Shown here in pieces: positions 8,057 to 17,640 of a stretch of DNA of 64,000 nt. Every line of letters starts with the position of its first letter. The first letter of the stretch is position 1. The notes beneath the pieces are model-generated. The model saw only the letters and a program-made list of their open reading frames with translations. It did not search any database and was not told the DNA's origin. This DNA is from CAWELS01 sp964468205 (lineage in GTDB: Bacteria; Acidobacteriota; Terriglobia; Bryobacterales; Bryobacteraceae). The stretch is from positions 62,001 to 126,000 of the forward strand of contig CAYXVG010000011.1 in assembly GCA_964468205.1 (NCBI GenBank), written 5' to 3'. A program made the translations under genes and the position numbers.

Positions 8057-9385
8057 ATGCGCCTGAACACCTACCTCGCCCGCAGTACAATTGTCGCCGC
8101 TCTCGGCGGTCTTCTCTTTGGTTTCGATACGGCGGTCATCGCGGGCGCCACGAGCGCTCTTAAGGACCTGTTCGGCCTCACGCCCGGCCTGCTCGGATTC
8201 ACAGTATCCGTCGCGCTATGGGGCACAGTGGCCGGTTCGGTTTTGGCCGGGTGGCCCGGAGACCGTTTCGGCCGCCGGGACAGCCTGCGTATCATGGCCG
8301 TGCTGTTTTTCGTTTCGGCCGCCGGGTGCGCCTTCGCCTGGGACTGGTATTCACTGCTCTTCTTCCGTTTCATCGGCGGGCTCGGCGTGGGCGGCGCCTC
8401 CGTGCTCGGGCCGATGTACATCGCCGAAATCGCGCCGGCCCGCTGGCGGGGGCGGCTAGTGGGGTTCTTTCAGTTCAATATCGTCTTTGGCATTGTTCTG
8501 GCCTATTTCTCGAACTACTTGGTGGGACTGGCCGGTTTCGGAGAGTTCGAATGGCGCTGGAAACTCGGTCTCGAGGCTCTTCCCGCCGCCCTGTTCTTCG
8601 TGATGCTGTTCGGCATCCCGCGCAGCCCGCGGTGGCTGGTGAAACAGCGGCGTATCGACGAAGCCCGCGATGTACTCGTCAGAACCGGCGAGCCGGAGGT
8701 GGAAAGCGAACTGCACGACATCATTGAATCCATCGACGCGGAGCATCACCACGGCCGCGAGCCTCTTTTCCGCTGGAAGTACCGGGTTCCGATCTTTCTG
8801 GCCGTCTCCATTGCCGCGTTTAACCAGCTCACCGGCATCAACGCGATTCTGTACTACCTCAACGACATTTTCGCGGAAGCCGGGTTCGACAAGGTGTCGA
8901 GCGACCTGCAGACCGTGGCGGTCGGTTCCACAAACATCGTGGCCACCATCATCGCCATGGCGGTAATCGACAAAGTGGGGCGGAGGGCCTTGATGTTGAT
9001 CGGCTCAGTGGGCACGGCCGTATGCCTCGGAGGGATCGCCGCCGTCTTCCTTACCCAGCAGCATCAGGGCAAACTCGTTTACCTCCTGGTGGGCTACATG
9101 ATGTTTTTTGCATCATCCCAGGGGGCGGTGATCTGGGTCTATATCAGCGAAGTGTTCCCGAACCGGGTCCGCGCCAAGGGCCAAAGCCTGGGCAGCTTCA
9201 CGCACTGGATGGCAAACGCCATCATTTCCGGAACGTTCCCGATGGTGGCGGCGGCCTCCGGCGGCTACCCGTTTGTCTTCTTCGCGGCCATGATGGTGTT
9301 TCAGTTCTTTGTGGTGCTTTTCCTTTATCCCGAGACAAAGGGCGTGACGCTCGAACAGATGCAGAAGAAGCTGGGGATTTCGTAG
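8057..9385 (+). CDS. sugar porter family MFS transporter (XylE/GalP-like)
   Basis: 442 residues, 12 predicted transmembrane helices. Sugar porter signatures are all visible: GGLLFGFDTAVIAGA in helix 1, GDRFGRRDSLR in loop 2-3, PRSPRWLVKQRR after helix 6, NQLTGINAILYY in helix 7, DKVGRRALML in loop 8-9 and PETKGVTLEQM at the C-terminus. These make sugar:proton symport or facilitated uptake of a monosaccharide very likely. The QLTGIN motif in helix 7 is typical of hexose/pentose transporters. The gene ends in front of a convergent oxidoreductase with a strong hairpin between. There is no clear Shine-Dalgarno; TAGATT at 8026-8031 may be its -10. Confidence 0.93.
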   Translation: MRLNTYLARSTIVAALGGLLFGFDTAVIAGATSALKDLFGLTPGLLGFTVSVALWGTVAGSVLAGWPGDRFGRRDSLRIMAVLFFVSAAGCAFAWDWYSLLFFRFIGGLGVGGASVLGPMYIAEIAPARWRGRLVGFFQFNIVFGIVLAYFSNYLVGLAGFGEFEWRWKLGLEALPAALFFVMLFGIPRSPRWLVKQRRIDEARDVLVRTGEPEVESELHDIIESIDAEHHHGREPLFRWKYRVPIFLAVSIAAFNQLTGINAILYYLNDIFAEAGFDKVSSDLQTVAVGSTNIVATIIAMAVIDKVGRRALMLIGSVGTAVCLGGIAAVFLTQQHQGKLVYLLVGYMMFFASSQGAVIWVYISEVFPNRVRAKGQSLGSFTHWMANAIISGTFPMVAAASGGYPFVFFAAMMVFQFFVVLFLYPETKGVTLEQMQKKLGIS

Positions 9386-9389
9386 CGGC

Positions 9390-9414
9390 CGGGGAGGCGC
9401 GGTGGGCCTCCCCG
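9390..9414. terminator. 9-bp GC hairpin between convergent genes
   Basis: CGGGGAGGC, a 7-base loop, and GCCTCCCCG form a perfect 9-bp stem lying between the stop codons of the sugar porter and the oxidoreductase on the other strand. No U-run is visible. Confidence 0.5.
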
Positions 9415-9424
9415 TTGCGGTTGA

Positions 9425-10702
9425 TCAGACTTTATCCGGAACGACGTACGGAGCCCGGTAGTCGCGGGAGAGCATCTTGTCGGCCTCGGGGTCGCTCTTG
9501 AACCGTTCGGAGGCGGGGTCGAAGTGCAATACGCGCTCCAGGCGGTAGGCGATGTTGCCGAGGTGGGCGAGCGCCGAGGAAAGGTGAGCCGTCTCCACGG
9601 GGCCGTGTTGATCCGAGGTCTTGCGGCTGCGGACGGCCTTGATGAAGTTAGCGTAGTGATCGCCCTCCTCCTTGCGCTTCGGTCCCGGCTCGCGCTTCTG
9701 ACCGAAGTAGACCTCGTAGGTGTGATAGCCCTTGACGAGCATCACGCCTTTCTCGCCGTAGAAGATGTTCCCGACGCCGACGCCGTCCTCGGTGTTCGTG
9801 CACCAGTGGCGAACCTCGAACTGGATCATCTTCTTCTCCGCGGGGAAAAGGTAGGAGGAGCTGAGCACCTCGGGGCACTCCTTGTCGTCGTCCCAGAGAA
9901 ACTTTCCGCCCATGGCCGTGATCTTCGATGGCAACTTCTCAAGGCCTAATCCCCACATGCACATGTCGGTTTCGTGAATGCCCTGGTTGCCGACATCGCC
10001 GTTTCCATAGTCCCAGTGCCAGTGCCAGTTGTAGTGGACGTAGCGCTTCGAGAACGGGCGTTTCGGGGCCGGACCGGCCCATAGATCGTAATCGAGGCCG
10101 TCGGGAACCGGCGCGGTCGGGTTCTTGCCGATGGAAGGCCGCCAGCGGAAGACGAGCCCGCGGGACATGTACACGTTGCCGATGATGCCGTCGTTGAGCA
10201 TCTGCACTGCTTCCCGCAGGGCCGGCGAACTGCGCAGTTGGACCCCATGTTGGACGATGCGTCTGTATTTGTGCGCCGCCTCCACCATCTTCCGGCCTTC
10301 GTAGATGTTGTGGGAGCCCGGCTTTTCCACATAGACGTCCTTGCCCGCCTGGCAAGCCCAGATTGTGGCCAGCGAGTGCCAGTGATTGGGCGTGGCGACG
10401 CTGACAGCGTCGATGTCCTTGCGCTCAAGGACCTTGCGCAGATCTTGCTCGATCTCGAACTGCTTGTTGTATTTGTCGCCGAACTCCTTGGCCCGCTGGC
10501 GGGCGACGTTCAAATCCGGGTCGCAGAGAACGGCCACCTCTACATTCGGCAGCGGCTGCAAACCGTTGATATGGTCTTTGCCGCGGCCATTGACGCCGAG
10601 GACCGCCACCCGGATCGTGTCGTTCGCCGAAGCGGCCTTGGTTTTGATCCGCGTGGCCGCCAACGCGCCGGTGGTGAAGAGAAAGTGTCTACGGGTGCTC
10701 AT
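9425..10702 (-). CDS. Tat-exported Gfo/Idh/MocA family oxidoreductase
   Basis: 425 residues. Tat signal STRRHFLFTTGALAA, then IRVAVLGVNGRGKDH as the dinucleotide-binding start and EKPGSHNIYEGRKM as the EKP motif. The segment YNWHWHWDYGNGDVGNQGIHETD is a hallmark of the exported dehydrogenase subgroup common in Planctomycetes and Acidobacteria. It belongs to a different subfamily from the gene at 2452. A Shine-Dalgarno AGGAG precedes the start. It may act with the neighbouring sugar porter on the same sugar, but that is only a context inference. Confidence 0.88.
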   Translation of the reverse strand: MSTRRHFLFTTGALAATRIKTKAASANDTIRVAVLGVNGRGKDHINGLQPLPNVEVAVLCDPDLNVARQRAKEFGDKYNKQFEIEQDLRKVLERKDIDAVSVATPNHWHSLATIWACQAGKDVYVEKPGSHNIYEGRKMVEAAHKYRRIVQHGVQLRSSPALREAVQMLNDGIIGNVYMSRGLVFRWRPSIGKNPTAPVPDGLDYDLWAGPAPKRPFSKRYVHYNWHWHWDYGNGDVGNQGIHETDMCMWGLGLEKLPSKITAMGGKFLWDDDKECPEVLSSSYLFPAEKKMIQFEVRHWCTNTEDGVGVGNIFYGEKGVMLVKGYHTYEVYFGQKREPGPKRKEEGDHYANFIKAVRSRKTSDQHGPVETAHLSSALAHLGNIAYRLERVLHFDPASERFKSDPEADKMLSRDYRAPYVVPDKV

Positions 10703-10874
10703 AAAGAGTGCTCCTGGAATCGCCCGGGAATAATGAGGCGATCCGCTTTTTCTTGTGTCTTGATTCTATCAGTCTGGGTTGAATCCACGCCACGGCAATG
10801 AAAATAACAGCGTTAGCCCTGAAGAGACAGAACGGTTCTGCCGAATAAGCTACCAAGAACGGGAGATTCGCGGC

Positions 10875-11645
10875 ATGAAATGCCTATATTGTGGAGAGAA
10901 GCTACCGTGGCTGCAGCGGCTGAAGAACGAGAAGTTCTGCTGCGCCGAACATCATGTGCAATTTGTCAAGGCGCAAGACACGCATGCTTTCTCAGAGCTG
11001 ATGAAGCGGCAGAGCGGCGCCGGGGCCAGACCAGCCGTACCTCAGCACGAGCCAGAAATGGAGCCTGCGGAGCCTGAACCCGAGGCGGCCGCCGCATCCT
11101 TTGGTTCGGAAGCGGCGTGGAGTAGTGAGTCGGAGGAAGCGGCCGTGGAGGGAGCCGGCGAGAACGCGGGGATCCGGCGCCAAGACCTTCCCGAGACAAT
11201 GGAGCAATTCGATCCAATAACAGAGCCGGAATCGGCACGGGAAGCCGGCGAATCGCTGGAAGAGCGCTACGCCCGATTCCTATCCCTCGTGGAGTCCGAA
11301 CGCCACTACTACCAGGAATTGATTGAGCAGTTGCCCGCGGGTGTCGCCGTGATCGGCCGGAACATGAAGATTCTGTACTCGAACCGCGCCTTCCGGCAGC
11401 TTCAGTCCGGGGAAGAGGAGGCCGCCTCGGCTGGGCGGATCTCGGTAACGTCCGAGGAAGTGCGCGTCACCATTCGGTCTCTCCTCGATGGAAACGGCTC
11501 GGGAGACAGGCTGGTGGCGGTCGGGAACCCGGACGAGCGGGTCTGCTTGAAACGGATTCCTGTCCTTTCCGAAGACGGCGAGTTGGAATCCGGTGTGATG
11601 GTTTTCGCGGCGCTGGACGTCGTGGCCACCGCAGCGGTGGGGTGA
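10875..11645 (+). CDS. zinc-knuckle plus PAS-domain protein, first of a tandem pair
   Basis: 256 residues from the ATG at 10875, chosen because the protein then starts at the Cys-rich motif and GGGAGA lies upstream; a longer frame back to 10779 has no support. Residues 1-30 hold CLYCGEKLPW and FCCAEHH, a Cys2 plus Cys/His arrangement like a treble-clef or TRASH-type zinc knuckle. A low-complexity acidic linker (about residues 45-140) follows, then ERHYYQELIEQLPAGVAVIGRNMKILYSNRAF, a typical PAS start, through to the C-terminus. No kinase, cyclase or HTH output domain. The next gene is a diverged copy. Function unknown; a cytoplasmic metal/redox or ligand sensor acting through protein contact is possible. 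Confidence 0.7.
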   Translation: MKCLYCGEKLPWLQRLKNEKFCCAEHHVQFVKAQDTHAFSELMKRQSGAGARPAVPQHEPEMEPAEPEPEAAAASFGSEAAWSSESEEAAVEGAGENAGIRRQDLPETMEQFDPITEPESAREAGESLEERYARFLSLVESERHYYQELIEQLPAGVAVIGRNMKILYSNRAFRQLQSGEEEAASAGRISVTSEEVRVTIRSLLDGNGSGDRLVAVGNPDERVCLKRIPVLSEDGELESGVMVFAALDVVATAAVG

Positions 11646-11668
11646 AGATCACGAGGGAAGAACGGCCT

Positions 11669-12328
11669 ATGCTGGAGCATTCCATCGTCAACTCAAAATC
11701 ACGATGTCTCCACTGCAACCGGAGGCTCTCGTGGATACAACTGCTGCGGCACCAGCGGTTTTGTTCCGAGGCCCACCATCAGGCGTATCTCGCACAGCAC
11801 GAGCAGCTCGCGATGGCGGAGCTAACGAAGGACGGAGCCAAGCAACCCGAAGATCCACCCCGGAAGACCAGCCAAGACGCCTCGCGAAAATCACTGCGGA
11901 AACTGAAAGACGCCGTCGGAACGAGCAGTAGCGAAAGGCCAGCCCGGTCCCCGCAGCGAATCCCGCAGACGCCGGCGGTTTTCTACGAGCATCTTCTGAA
12001 CCATCTGCCGGGTGGGGTGGCGGTCTATCACGAGGACGGAACCCCGGTCTATTTCAACGAAACCTACCGGGCCATCTGGTCCGAGACCGGCGGGACAGAG
12101 CCGGCGAAGGTCCGAGCCGCCGTGAAGAAGGCATTCTCCGGCAGCCTCGCCGGGAAAGAATTGCGCATCGTACTGAAGCCCGGGAAGGGCGGTACCGTCC
12201 GGCTCAAGCTCGCACCGCTTCCGCCCCTCGACGGCGAGGCGCCACAGTTGGTGGTCTTTGCAATGCGAGTGATGCCGGCCGGACCCCACCGCAATACACC
12301 CGCCAAGGCCAAGGCGCCTGTCGCCTGA
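11669..12328 (+). CDS. zinc-knuckle plus PAS-domain protein, second of a tandem pair
   Basis: 219 residues from ATG 11669, which has GAGGGAAG at proper spacing; a GTG at 11642 overlapping the previous stop is the alternative. The layout repeats that of the upstream gene: CLHCNRRLSW and FCSEAHHQAYL near the N-terminus, a charged linker, then VFYEHLLNHLPGGVAVYHEDGTPVYFNETY as a PAS start. The fourth zinc ligand position is His in both copies, where related knuckles usually have Cys. Spacing to the upstream gene is 23 bases, so they are probably co-transcribed. No output domain is present. Role unknown. Confidence 0.7.
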   Translation: MLEHSIVNSKSRCLHCNRRLSWIQLLRHQRFCSEAHHQAYLAQHEQLAMAELTKDGAKQPEDPPRKTSQDASRKSLRKLKDAVGTSSSERPARSPQRIPQTPAVFYEHLLNHLPGGVAVYHEDGTPVYFNETYRAIWSETGGTEPAKVRAAVKKAFSGSLAGKELRIVLKPGKGGTVRLKLAPLPPLDGEAPQLVVFAMRVMPAGPHRNTPAKAKAPVA

Positions 12329-12365
12329 CCGCACACTCAATTGGCCCCACCGCCCGCGCGCGGAG

Positions 12366-12371
12366 TACACT
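12366..12371 (+). promoter_or_regulatory. candidate -10 TACACT upstream of the aldehyde dehydrogenase
   Basis: TACACT ends 9 bases before the ATG at 12381, giving a leader of 2-3 bases. TTGGCC 19 bases upstream is a poor -35. It would head the 12.4-17.6 kb run. Confidence 0.4.
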
Positions 12372-12380
12372 GAGCGGAGT

Positions 12381-13298
12381 ATGGCGCTCGACGTTGCGAT
12401 TCTGGGTTCGGGGAACATTGGCACCGACTTGATGGTTAAGGTCCTGCGGACCTCCCAAATCCTCAGACTCACAGCGCTCGCGGGAATCGATCCCGTCTCG
12501 GAAGGACTCGCGAGAGCGAGCCACCTCGGTGTGGCCACAACCCATGAGGGATTGGACGGTCTTGCGAGGATGCCGGCTTTCCGCGACGTGCGCATCGTTT
12601 TCGACGCCACCTCCGCCAAAGCGCATCTCCGGCATGCACCCGCTCTGGAGGCGGCCGGAAAAATCGCCGTCGATCTCACCCCGGCGGCCATCGGGCCCTA
12701 CGTCGTACCGGTCGTGAACCTCGATGAGCATCTGACCGCGCCCAATGTGAGCATGGTGAGCTGCGGAGGACAGGCGACCATTCCGGTTGTGGCCGCCGTG
12801 GGCCGGGTTACGCCGGTCTACTACGCGGAGATCGTGGCCTCGATCGCCAGCAAGAGCGCGGGCCCGGGAACGCGCGCGAATATCGACGAGTTCACGCGGA
12901 CCACTGCCACCGCCGTCGAACAGGTGGGCGGGGCTGCGAAGGGCAAGGCGATCATCATTCTAAACCCGGCCGAGCCGCCCCTCATCATGCGCGACACGGT
13001 AATCTGCCTGACCGGGGAGGCCGATACCGGAGCGATCCGCGCGTCGGTAGAAGCGATGGTAGCCCAGGTACAGGAGTACGTTCCGGGATACCGCCTGAAG
13101 CAAGAGGTTCAGTTCGACGACGTTGGACCGCTGCGAATTCCCGGGCAAGGCGACCTCTCCGGGGTCAAGACAACGGTCTTCCTGGAAGTGGAGGGAGCCG
13201 GACACTACCTGCCGCGGTACGCCGGCAATCTGGATATCATGACCTCGGCGGCCTTGGCGACAGCGGAACGGCTGGCCCAGCGGCGGAGACTGGCATGA
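12381..13298 (+). CDS. mhpF: acetaldehyde dehydrogenase (acylating)
   Basis: 305 residues, normal length for the MhpF/DmpF/BphJ family, which oxidises acetaldehyde or propionaldehyde to the acyl-CoA with NAD. The Rossmann motif VAILGSGNIGTDL is at the N-terminus and the catalytic Cys128 sits in VSMVSCGGQATIP. FTRTTATAVEQVGGA and the AIIILNPAEPP stretch are family-conserved. The stop codon overlaps the start of the aldolase gene by four bases (ATGA), matching the obligate complex in which aldehyde is channelled from aldolase to dehydrogenase. No meta-cleavage dioxygenase or hydratase is adjacent, so the substrate source is unclear. Confidence 0.93.
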   Translation: MALDVAILGSGNIGTDLMVKVLRTSQILRLTALAGIDPVSEGLARASHLGVATTHEGLDGLARMPAFRDVRIVFDATSAKAHLRHAPALEAAGKIAVDLTPAAIGPYVVPVVNLDEHLTAPNVSMVSCGGQATIPVVAAVGRVTPVYYAEIVASIASKSAGPGTRANIDEFTRTTATAVEQVGGAAKGKAIIILNPAEPPLIMRDTVICLTGEADTGAIRASVEAMVAQVQEYVPGYRLKQEVQFDDVGPLRIPGQGDLSGVKTTVFLEVEGAGHYLPRYAGNLDIMTSAALATAERLAQRRRLA

Positions 13299-14332
13299 GC
13301 CCGGCGAACCGCGAGGACACGCGAATGAAGACCTACATACAGGACGTTACCCTGCGCGACGGGATGCACCCGATCCGCCACCAGTACTCGCTCGAACAGG
13401 TGCGGATCATCGCCGCGGCCCTGGACCGCGCGGGAGTGGACGCCATCGAGATCTCGCACGGCGACGGGCTCGCCGGCTCCAGCTTCAACTACGGATTCGG
13501 CGCGCACTCCGACGCCGAGTGGATCGCCGCCGTGGCCGAAGTGGTGGAGCGGGCGGCGGTGACGGCGCTCCTCCTCCCGGGCATCGGGACCATCGATGAC
13601 TTGAAGGAGGCGCACAACGCCGGCGCCCGCAGCGTTCGCATCGCCACTCACTGCACGGAAGCCGACATCGCACGGCAGCACATGGAATGTGCGCGCGGGT
13701 TGGATATGGACGTCGCCGGGTTCCTCATGATGGCGCATATGATCGGCCCGGAAGAACTCGCCGCGCAGGCGAAGCTCATGGAGAGCTACGGCGCGCACTG
13801 CGTCTACGTCACGGACTCGGCCGGAGCGCTGGTGATGGAAGGCGTGGCGGAGCGCTTCATGGCCTTCGACCGCGTCCTCAAGCCCGAGACCGGACGGGGG
13901 ATGCACGCGCATCACAACCTTTCGCTCGGCGTCGCGAACTCCGTGGTCGCCATCCGGCATGGCGCCACGCGCGTGGACGCCTCGCTCGCCGGCATGGGCG
14001 CCGGGGCGGGAAACACGCCGCTCGAAGCGCTGATTGCGGTGATGGACCGGATGGGCATGGAGCATGGCTGCAACCTCTTCGCCTTGATGGATGCGGCCGA
14101 CGATCTCGTCCGGCCGCTGCAGGACCGGCCGGTGCGGGTGGATCGCGAATCCCTCTCTCTCGGCTACGCCGGCGTCTACTCGAGTTTCTTGCGGCATTCC
14201 GAGGCGGCGTCAAAACGCTATGGCATCGACACGCGCGAGATTCTGGTTGAACTTGGGAAGCGGCGCATGGTCGGAGGGCAGGAAGACATGATCGTGGATG
14301 TCGCGCTTGACCTGAAAAAGCGCGCTGAATGA
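13295..14332 (+). CDS. mhpE: 4-hydroxy-2-oxovalerate aldolase
   Basis: 345 residues, standard size. Splits 4-hydroxy-2-oxoacids to pyruvate plus an aldehyde using a divalent metal. The catalytic RDGMHPIRHQ motif (Arg, Asp, His as in DmpG) and the metal-binding HAHHNLSLGVANS are intact, as is ATRVDASLAGMGAGAGNTP. The start overlaps the dehydrogenase stop; an ATG at 13325 with GAGG upstream is a possible alternative that would shorten the N-terminus by 10 residues. It should form the channelling complex with the upstream product. The next gene, 22 bases on, is a PhyH-type dioxygenase. Confidence 0.93.
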   Translation: MSPANREDTRMKTYIQDVTLRDGMHPIRHQYSLEQVRIIAAALDRAGVDAIEISHGDGLAGSSFNYGFGAHSDAEWIAAVAEVVERAAVTALLLPGIGTIDDLKEAHNAGARSVRIATHCTEADIARQHMECARGLDMDVAGFLMMAHMIGPEELAAQAKLMESYGAHCVYVTDSAGALVMEGVAERFMAFDRVLKPETGRGMHAHHNLSLGVANSVVAIRHGATRVDASLAGMGAGAGNTPLEALIAVMDRMGMEHGCNLFALMDAADDLVRPLQDRPVRVDRESLSLGYAGVYSSFLRHSEAASKRYGIDTREILVELGKRRMVGGQEDMIVDVALDLKKRAE

Positions 14333-14354
14333 AGATTTCAGAGGAAGGGTAAAT

Positions 14355-15224
<870 letters not shown>

Positions 15225-15280
15225 CGCTTGCCCGCGGCGAATTCCGGGAAGCGGCAGATAGCCGAGGAGAGGAAGGTGAA

Positions 15281-16180
15281 ATGATCCGGAACACGAATGA
15301 CGGCAGCGGTTCCGAGCCCAGGATGCGCTGCTACATGAACCTGATGGCCTTGGAGGATCTGCCGCCGTTCTCGGCCGGTCCGAAGAAGAAGGATCCTGCC
15401 TACCGCCTGAAAGCCACCCGCAAGGCCGGCTACGAAGGAGTGCAGTTCATCCAGCCGGTGAGCCAGGAGGAGATTGCGGTGTGCGAAAAGCTTGGCCTGG
15501 GCCGCTGCAGCCTCGGCCGGGTAAACGAGCCCGGCGAGGCCGAGGAACTCGCCAGCCGGTTCAGTGATGAGGGGCAGGAGTGCGGCACATTGCATCTTGG
15601 CTGGGGGCTCGAAGACGACGACGAGGCGGCAAGGCTGATCGAAGCGGTGTTGACCGCATCGGAGAAGTACGATATTCCGCTGTATGTCGAGACGCACCGG
15701 GCGACGATATTCCAGGACAACTGGCGGACACTGCAGTTCGTGGAGCGTTTCCCGGAGTTGCGCTTCAATGGCGATTTTTCCCACTGGTACACGGGGCTGG
15801 AGATGGTCTACGGCGGCTTCGAGAGGAAGCTCGACTTCATGGCGCCAGTGGTAGAACGCGTCCGGTTCCTGCACGGCCGCATTGGCAGCCCGGGCTGCAT
15901 GCAGGTACCCGTTTCCATCGAAAAACAGGACGACCAGCCTTACGTAGACCACTTCCGCACGATGTGGACCCGGGCCTTCCGGGCCTTCCTCGACACCGCC
16001 ACGGCCGGCGACTATATCCTCTTCGTGCCGGAGTTGCTTTCGCCCAGGATCTTCTACGAACGCGTCTTTCCGGTAGTTGGGGAAATGCGCGAGGAGAGCG
16101 ACCGCTGGTTGCAAGCGCTCGTTCTGCGATCGATCGCCCAGGAGTGTTTTGCCTTGGCCAAGGAGAAGGAATTCGATTAA
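15281..16180 (+). CDS. sugar phosphate isomerase/epimerase-like TIM-barrel protein
   Basis: 299 residues from ATG 15281, which has GAGGAGAGGAAGG upstream; a longer frame from 15146 would overlap the PhyH gene by about 80 bases. AP-endonuclease-2/xylose-isomerase-like barrel: KATRKAGYEGVQFI near the N-terminus, DIPLYVETHRATIFQD with a metal-binding Glu and His, LRFNGDFSHWYTG with Asp-His, and VRFLHGRIGS. This pattern is that of metal-dependent isomerases and epimerases of free or phosphorylated sugars. Nine bases separate it from the sulfatase that follows, so they are likely one transcript. Confidence 0.78.
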   Translation: MIRNTNDGSGSEPRMRCYMNLMALEDLPPFSAGPKKKDPAYRLKATRKAGYEGVQFIQPVSQEEIAVCEKLGLGRCSLGRVNEPGEAEELASRFSDEGQECGTLHLGWGLEDDDEAARLIEAVLTASEKYDIPLYVETHRATIFQDNWRTLQFVERFPELRFNGDFSHWYTGLEMVYGGFERKLDFMAPVVERVRFLHGRIGSPGCMQVPVSIEKQDDQPYVDHFRTMWTRAFRAFLDTATAGDYILFVPELLSPRIFYERVFPVVGEMREESDRWLQALVLRSIAQECFALAKEKEFD

Positions 16181-16189
16181 CAAAGGCTA

Positions 16190-17608
16190 ATGAGACAAAC
16201 AAATACGTTATTGATTCTCACGGTGTTGGCGCTGATGGCCGGATGCGGAACAGCAGAGCGGCCACCCAATATCCTGTACATTATGACCGACGATCATGCG
16301 GCGCACATGATGTCGGCTTACGGGAGTGAAATCGCCTCGACGCCCAACCTCGACCGCATCGGGCGCGAGGGAGTGCGCTTCACGAACGCCTTCGTCACCA
16401 ACTCCCTCTGCGCTCCGAGCCGCGCTGTTCTGCTTACCGGGAAGTACAGCCATAAGAATGGGAAGCTCGACAACCAAACGGAGTTTGACGGTTCCCAGCA
16501 GACCTTCCCCAAGCTACTACAGGCGGCCGGCTACCAGACCGCGATGATAGGCAAGTGGCATTTGAAAAGCGAGCCCGAGGGCTTCGACTACTGGAACGTG
16601 CTGCCCGGCCAGGGGCGCTATCACAACCCGGTGCTGATCGAGATGGGAGAGGAAAAGAAGCACGACGGCTACGTCACCGACATCATCACCGGCATCGCGC
16701 TCGGTTGGCTGGACCGCCGGGACCCGGCGAAGCCATTCGCGCTGCTGTACCATCACAAAGCGCCGCACGGACCCTGGGAGCCGGACGACAAGCACGTGCC
16801 GATGTTCGCGAACGAGACGATCGCGAAGCCCGATACCTTTGACGACGGCCTCGAAGGCAGGGCCGAGCCGGTGCAGGCCGTCAACAGCATGATGGTCCCC
16901 ACGATGCTCGAGCGCTTCATTCGCTGGCAGGCCCCCACCAAACCGGTGCCGGATGAGTCGCTGCCGCTTGAGGAGAAGCGCGAGCAAGTTTACCAGTCCT
17001 ACGTAAAGGACTATATGCGTGTGATGGCGTCAGTGGATGAGAACGTCGGCCGGGTTCTGGACTACCTGGACGAGAACGGGCTGGCGGAGAACACGGTGGT
17101 CATTTACACCAGTGACAACGGCATGTTCGTGGGCGATCACAGCCTGTTCGACAAGCGGCTGATGCACGAGGTATCGCTCCGGCTCCCGCTCGTCGTCCGC
17201 TACCCGAAGGAGATCGCCGCCGGCTCGACCACGGATGCCTTTGCGCTCAACGTCGACTATGCCGCCACCATGCTCGACTACGCCGGGGTTCCGGTTCCGC
17301 CGGACATGCAAGGACGCAGCCTCCGGCCGCTCCTCACCGGCGAGCAGCCTGCTGACTGGCGGCAGTCAGTCTATTATCACTACTACGAGCATCCGAGCGG
17401 GCACAACGTGGCGAAGCACTACGGCGTCCGTACGGAGCGGTACAAACTGATTCACTACTACGAGGAAGACGTCTGGGAGTTGATTGACCTCCAGGAGGAC
17501 CCGCACGAGTACAAGAACCAGTATGCGGAGGCGCGATACGCCGGGGCGATCGAGGAGCTGAAGGCGGAACTGAATCGCCTTCGCACTGAGCTGGAAGTGG
17601 TGGAATAG
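16190..17608 (+). CDS. lipoprotein sulfatase
   Basis: 472 residues. The N-terminus is a lipoprotein signal with lipobox LMAGC (Cys19), so the enzyme is probably tethered at the envelope. The sulfatase signature is CAPSR with Cys74 as the formylglycine precursor, followed by LTGKYSHKNG; metal-binding TDDHAAHM is at the N-terminus and TSDNGMFVGDHSLFDKR gives the second metal site. Closest in layout to arylsulfatases and iduronate/N-sulfoglucosamine-like polysaccharide sulfatases of S1. The C-terminal KHYGVRTERYKLIHYYE and WELIDLQEDPHEYKN are standard. It would remove sulfate from glycans or glycolipids taken up by the neighbouring pathway. Confidence 0.93.
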   Translation: MRQTNTLLILTVLALMAGCGTAERPPNILYIMTDDHAAHMMSAYGSEIASTPNLDRIGREGVRFTNAFVTNSLCAPSRAVLLTGKYSHKNGKLDNQTEFDGSQQTFPKLLQAAGYQTAMIGKWHLKSEPEGFDYWNVLPGQGRYHNPVLIEMGEEKKHDGYVTDIITGIALGWLDRRDPAKPFALLYHHKAPHGPWEPDDKHVPMFANETIAKPDTFDDGLEGRAEPVQAVNSMMVPTMLERFIRWQAPTKPVPDESLPLEEKREQVYQSYVKDYMRVMASVDENVGRVLDYLDENGLAENTVVIYTSDNGMFVGDHSLFDKRLMHEVSLRLPLVVRYPKEIAAGSTTDAFALNVDYAATMLDYAGVPVPPDMQGRSLRPLLTGEQPADWRQSVYYHYYEHPSGHNVAKHYGVRTERYKLIHYYEEDVWELIDLQEDPHEYKNQYAEARYAGAIEELKAELNRLRTELEVVE

Positions 17609-17616
17609 GCGGAAAC

Positions 17617-17633
17617 CGGCGGTCCGGCCGCCG
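17617..17633. terminator. GC hairpin after sulfatase
   Basis: CGGCGG, loop TCCGG, CCGCCG: a perfect 6-bp stem nine bases after the stop codon and just before the convergent glycosyltransferase end. No U-tract. Confidence 0.4.
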
Positions 17634-17640
17634 CGCGGCA

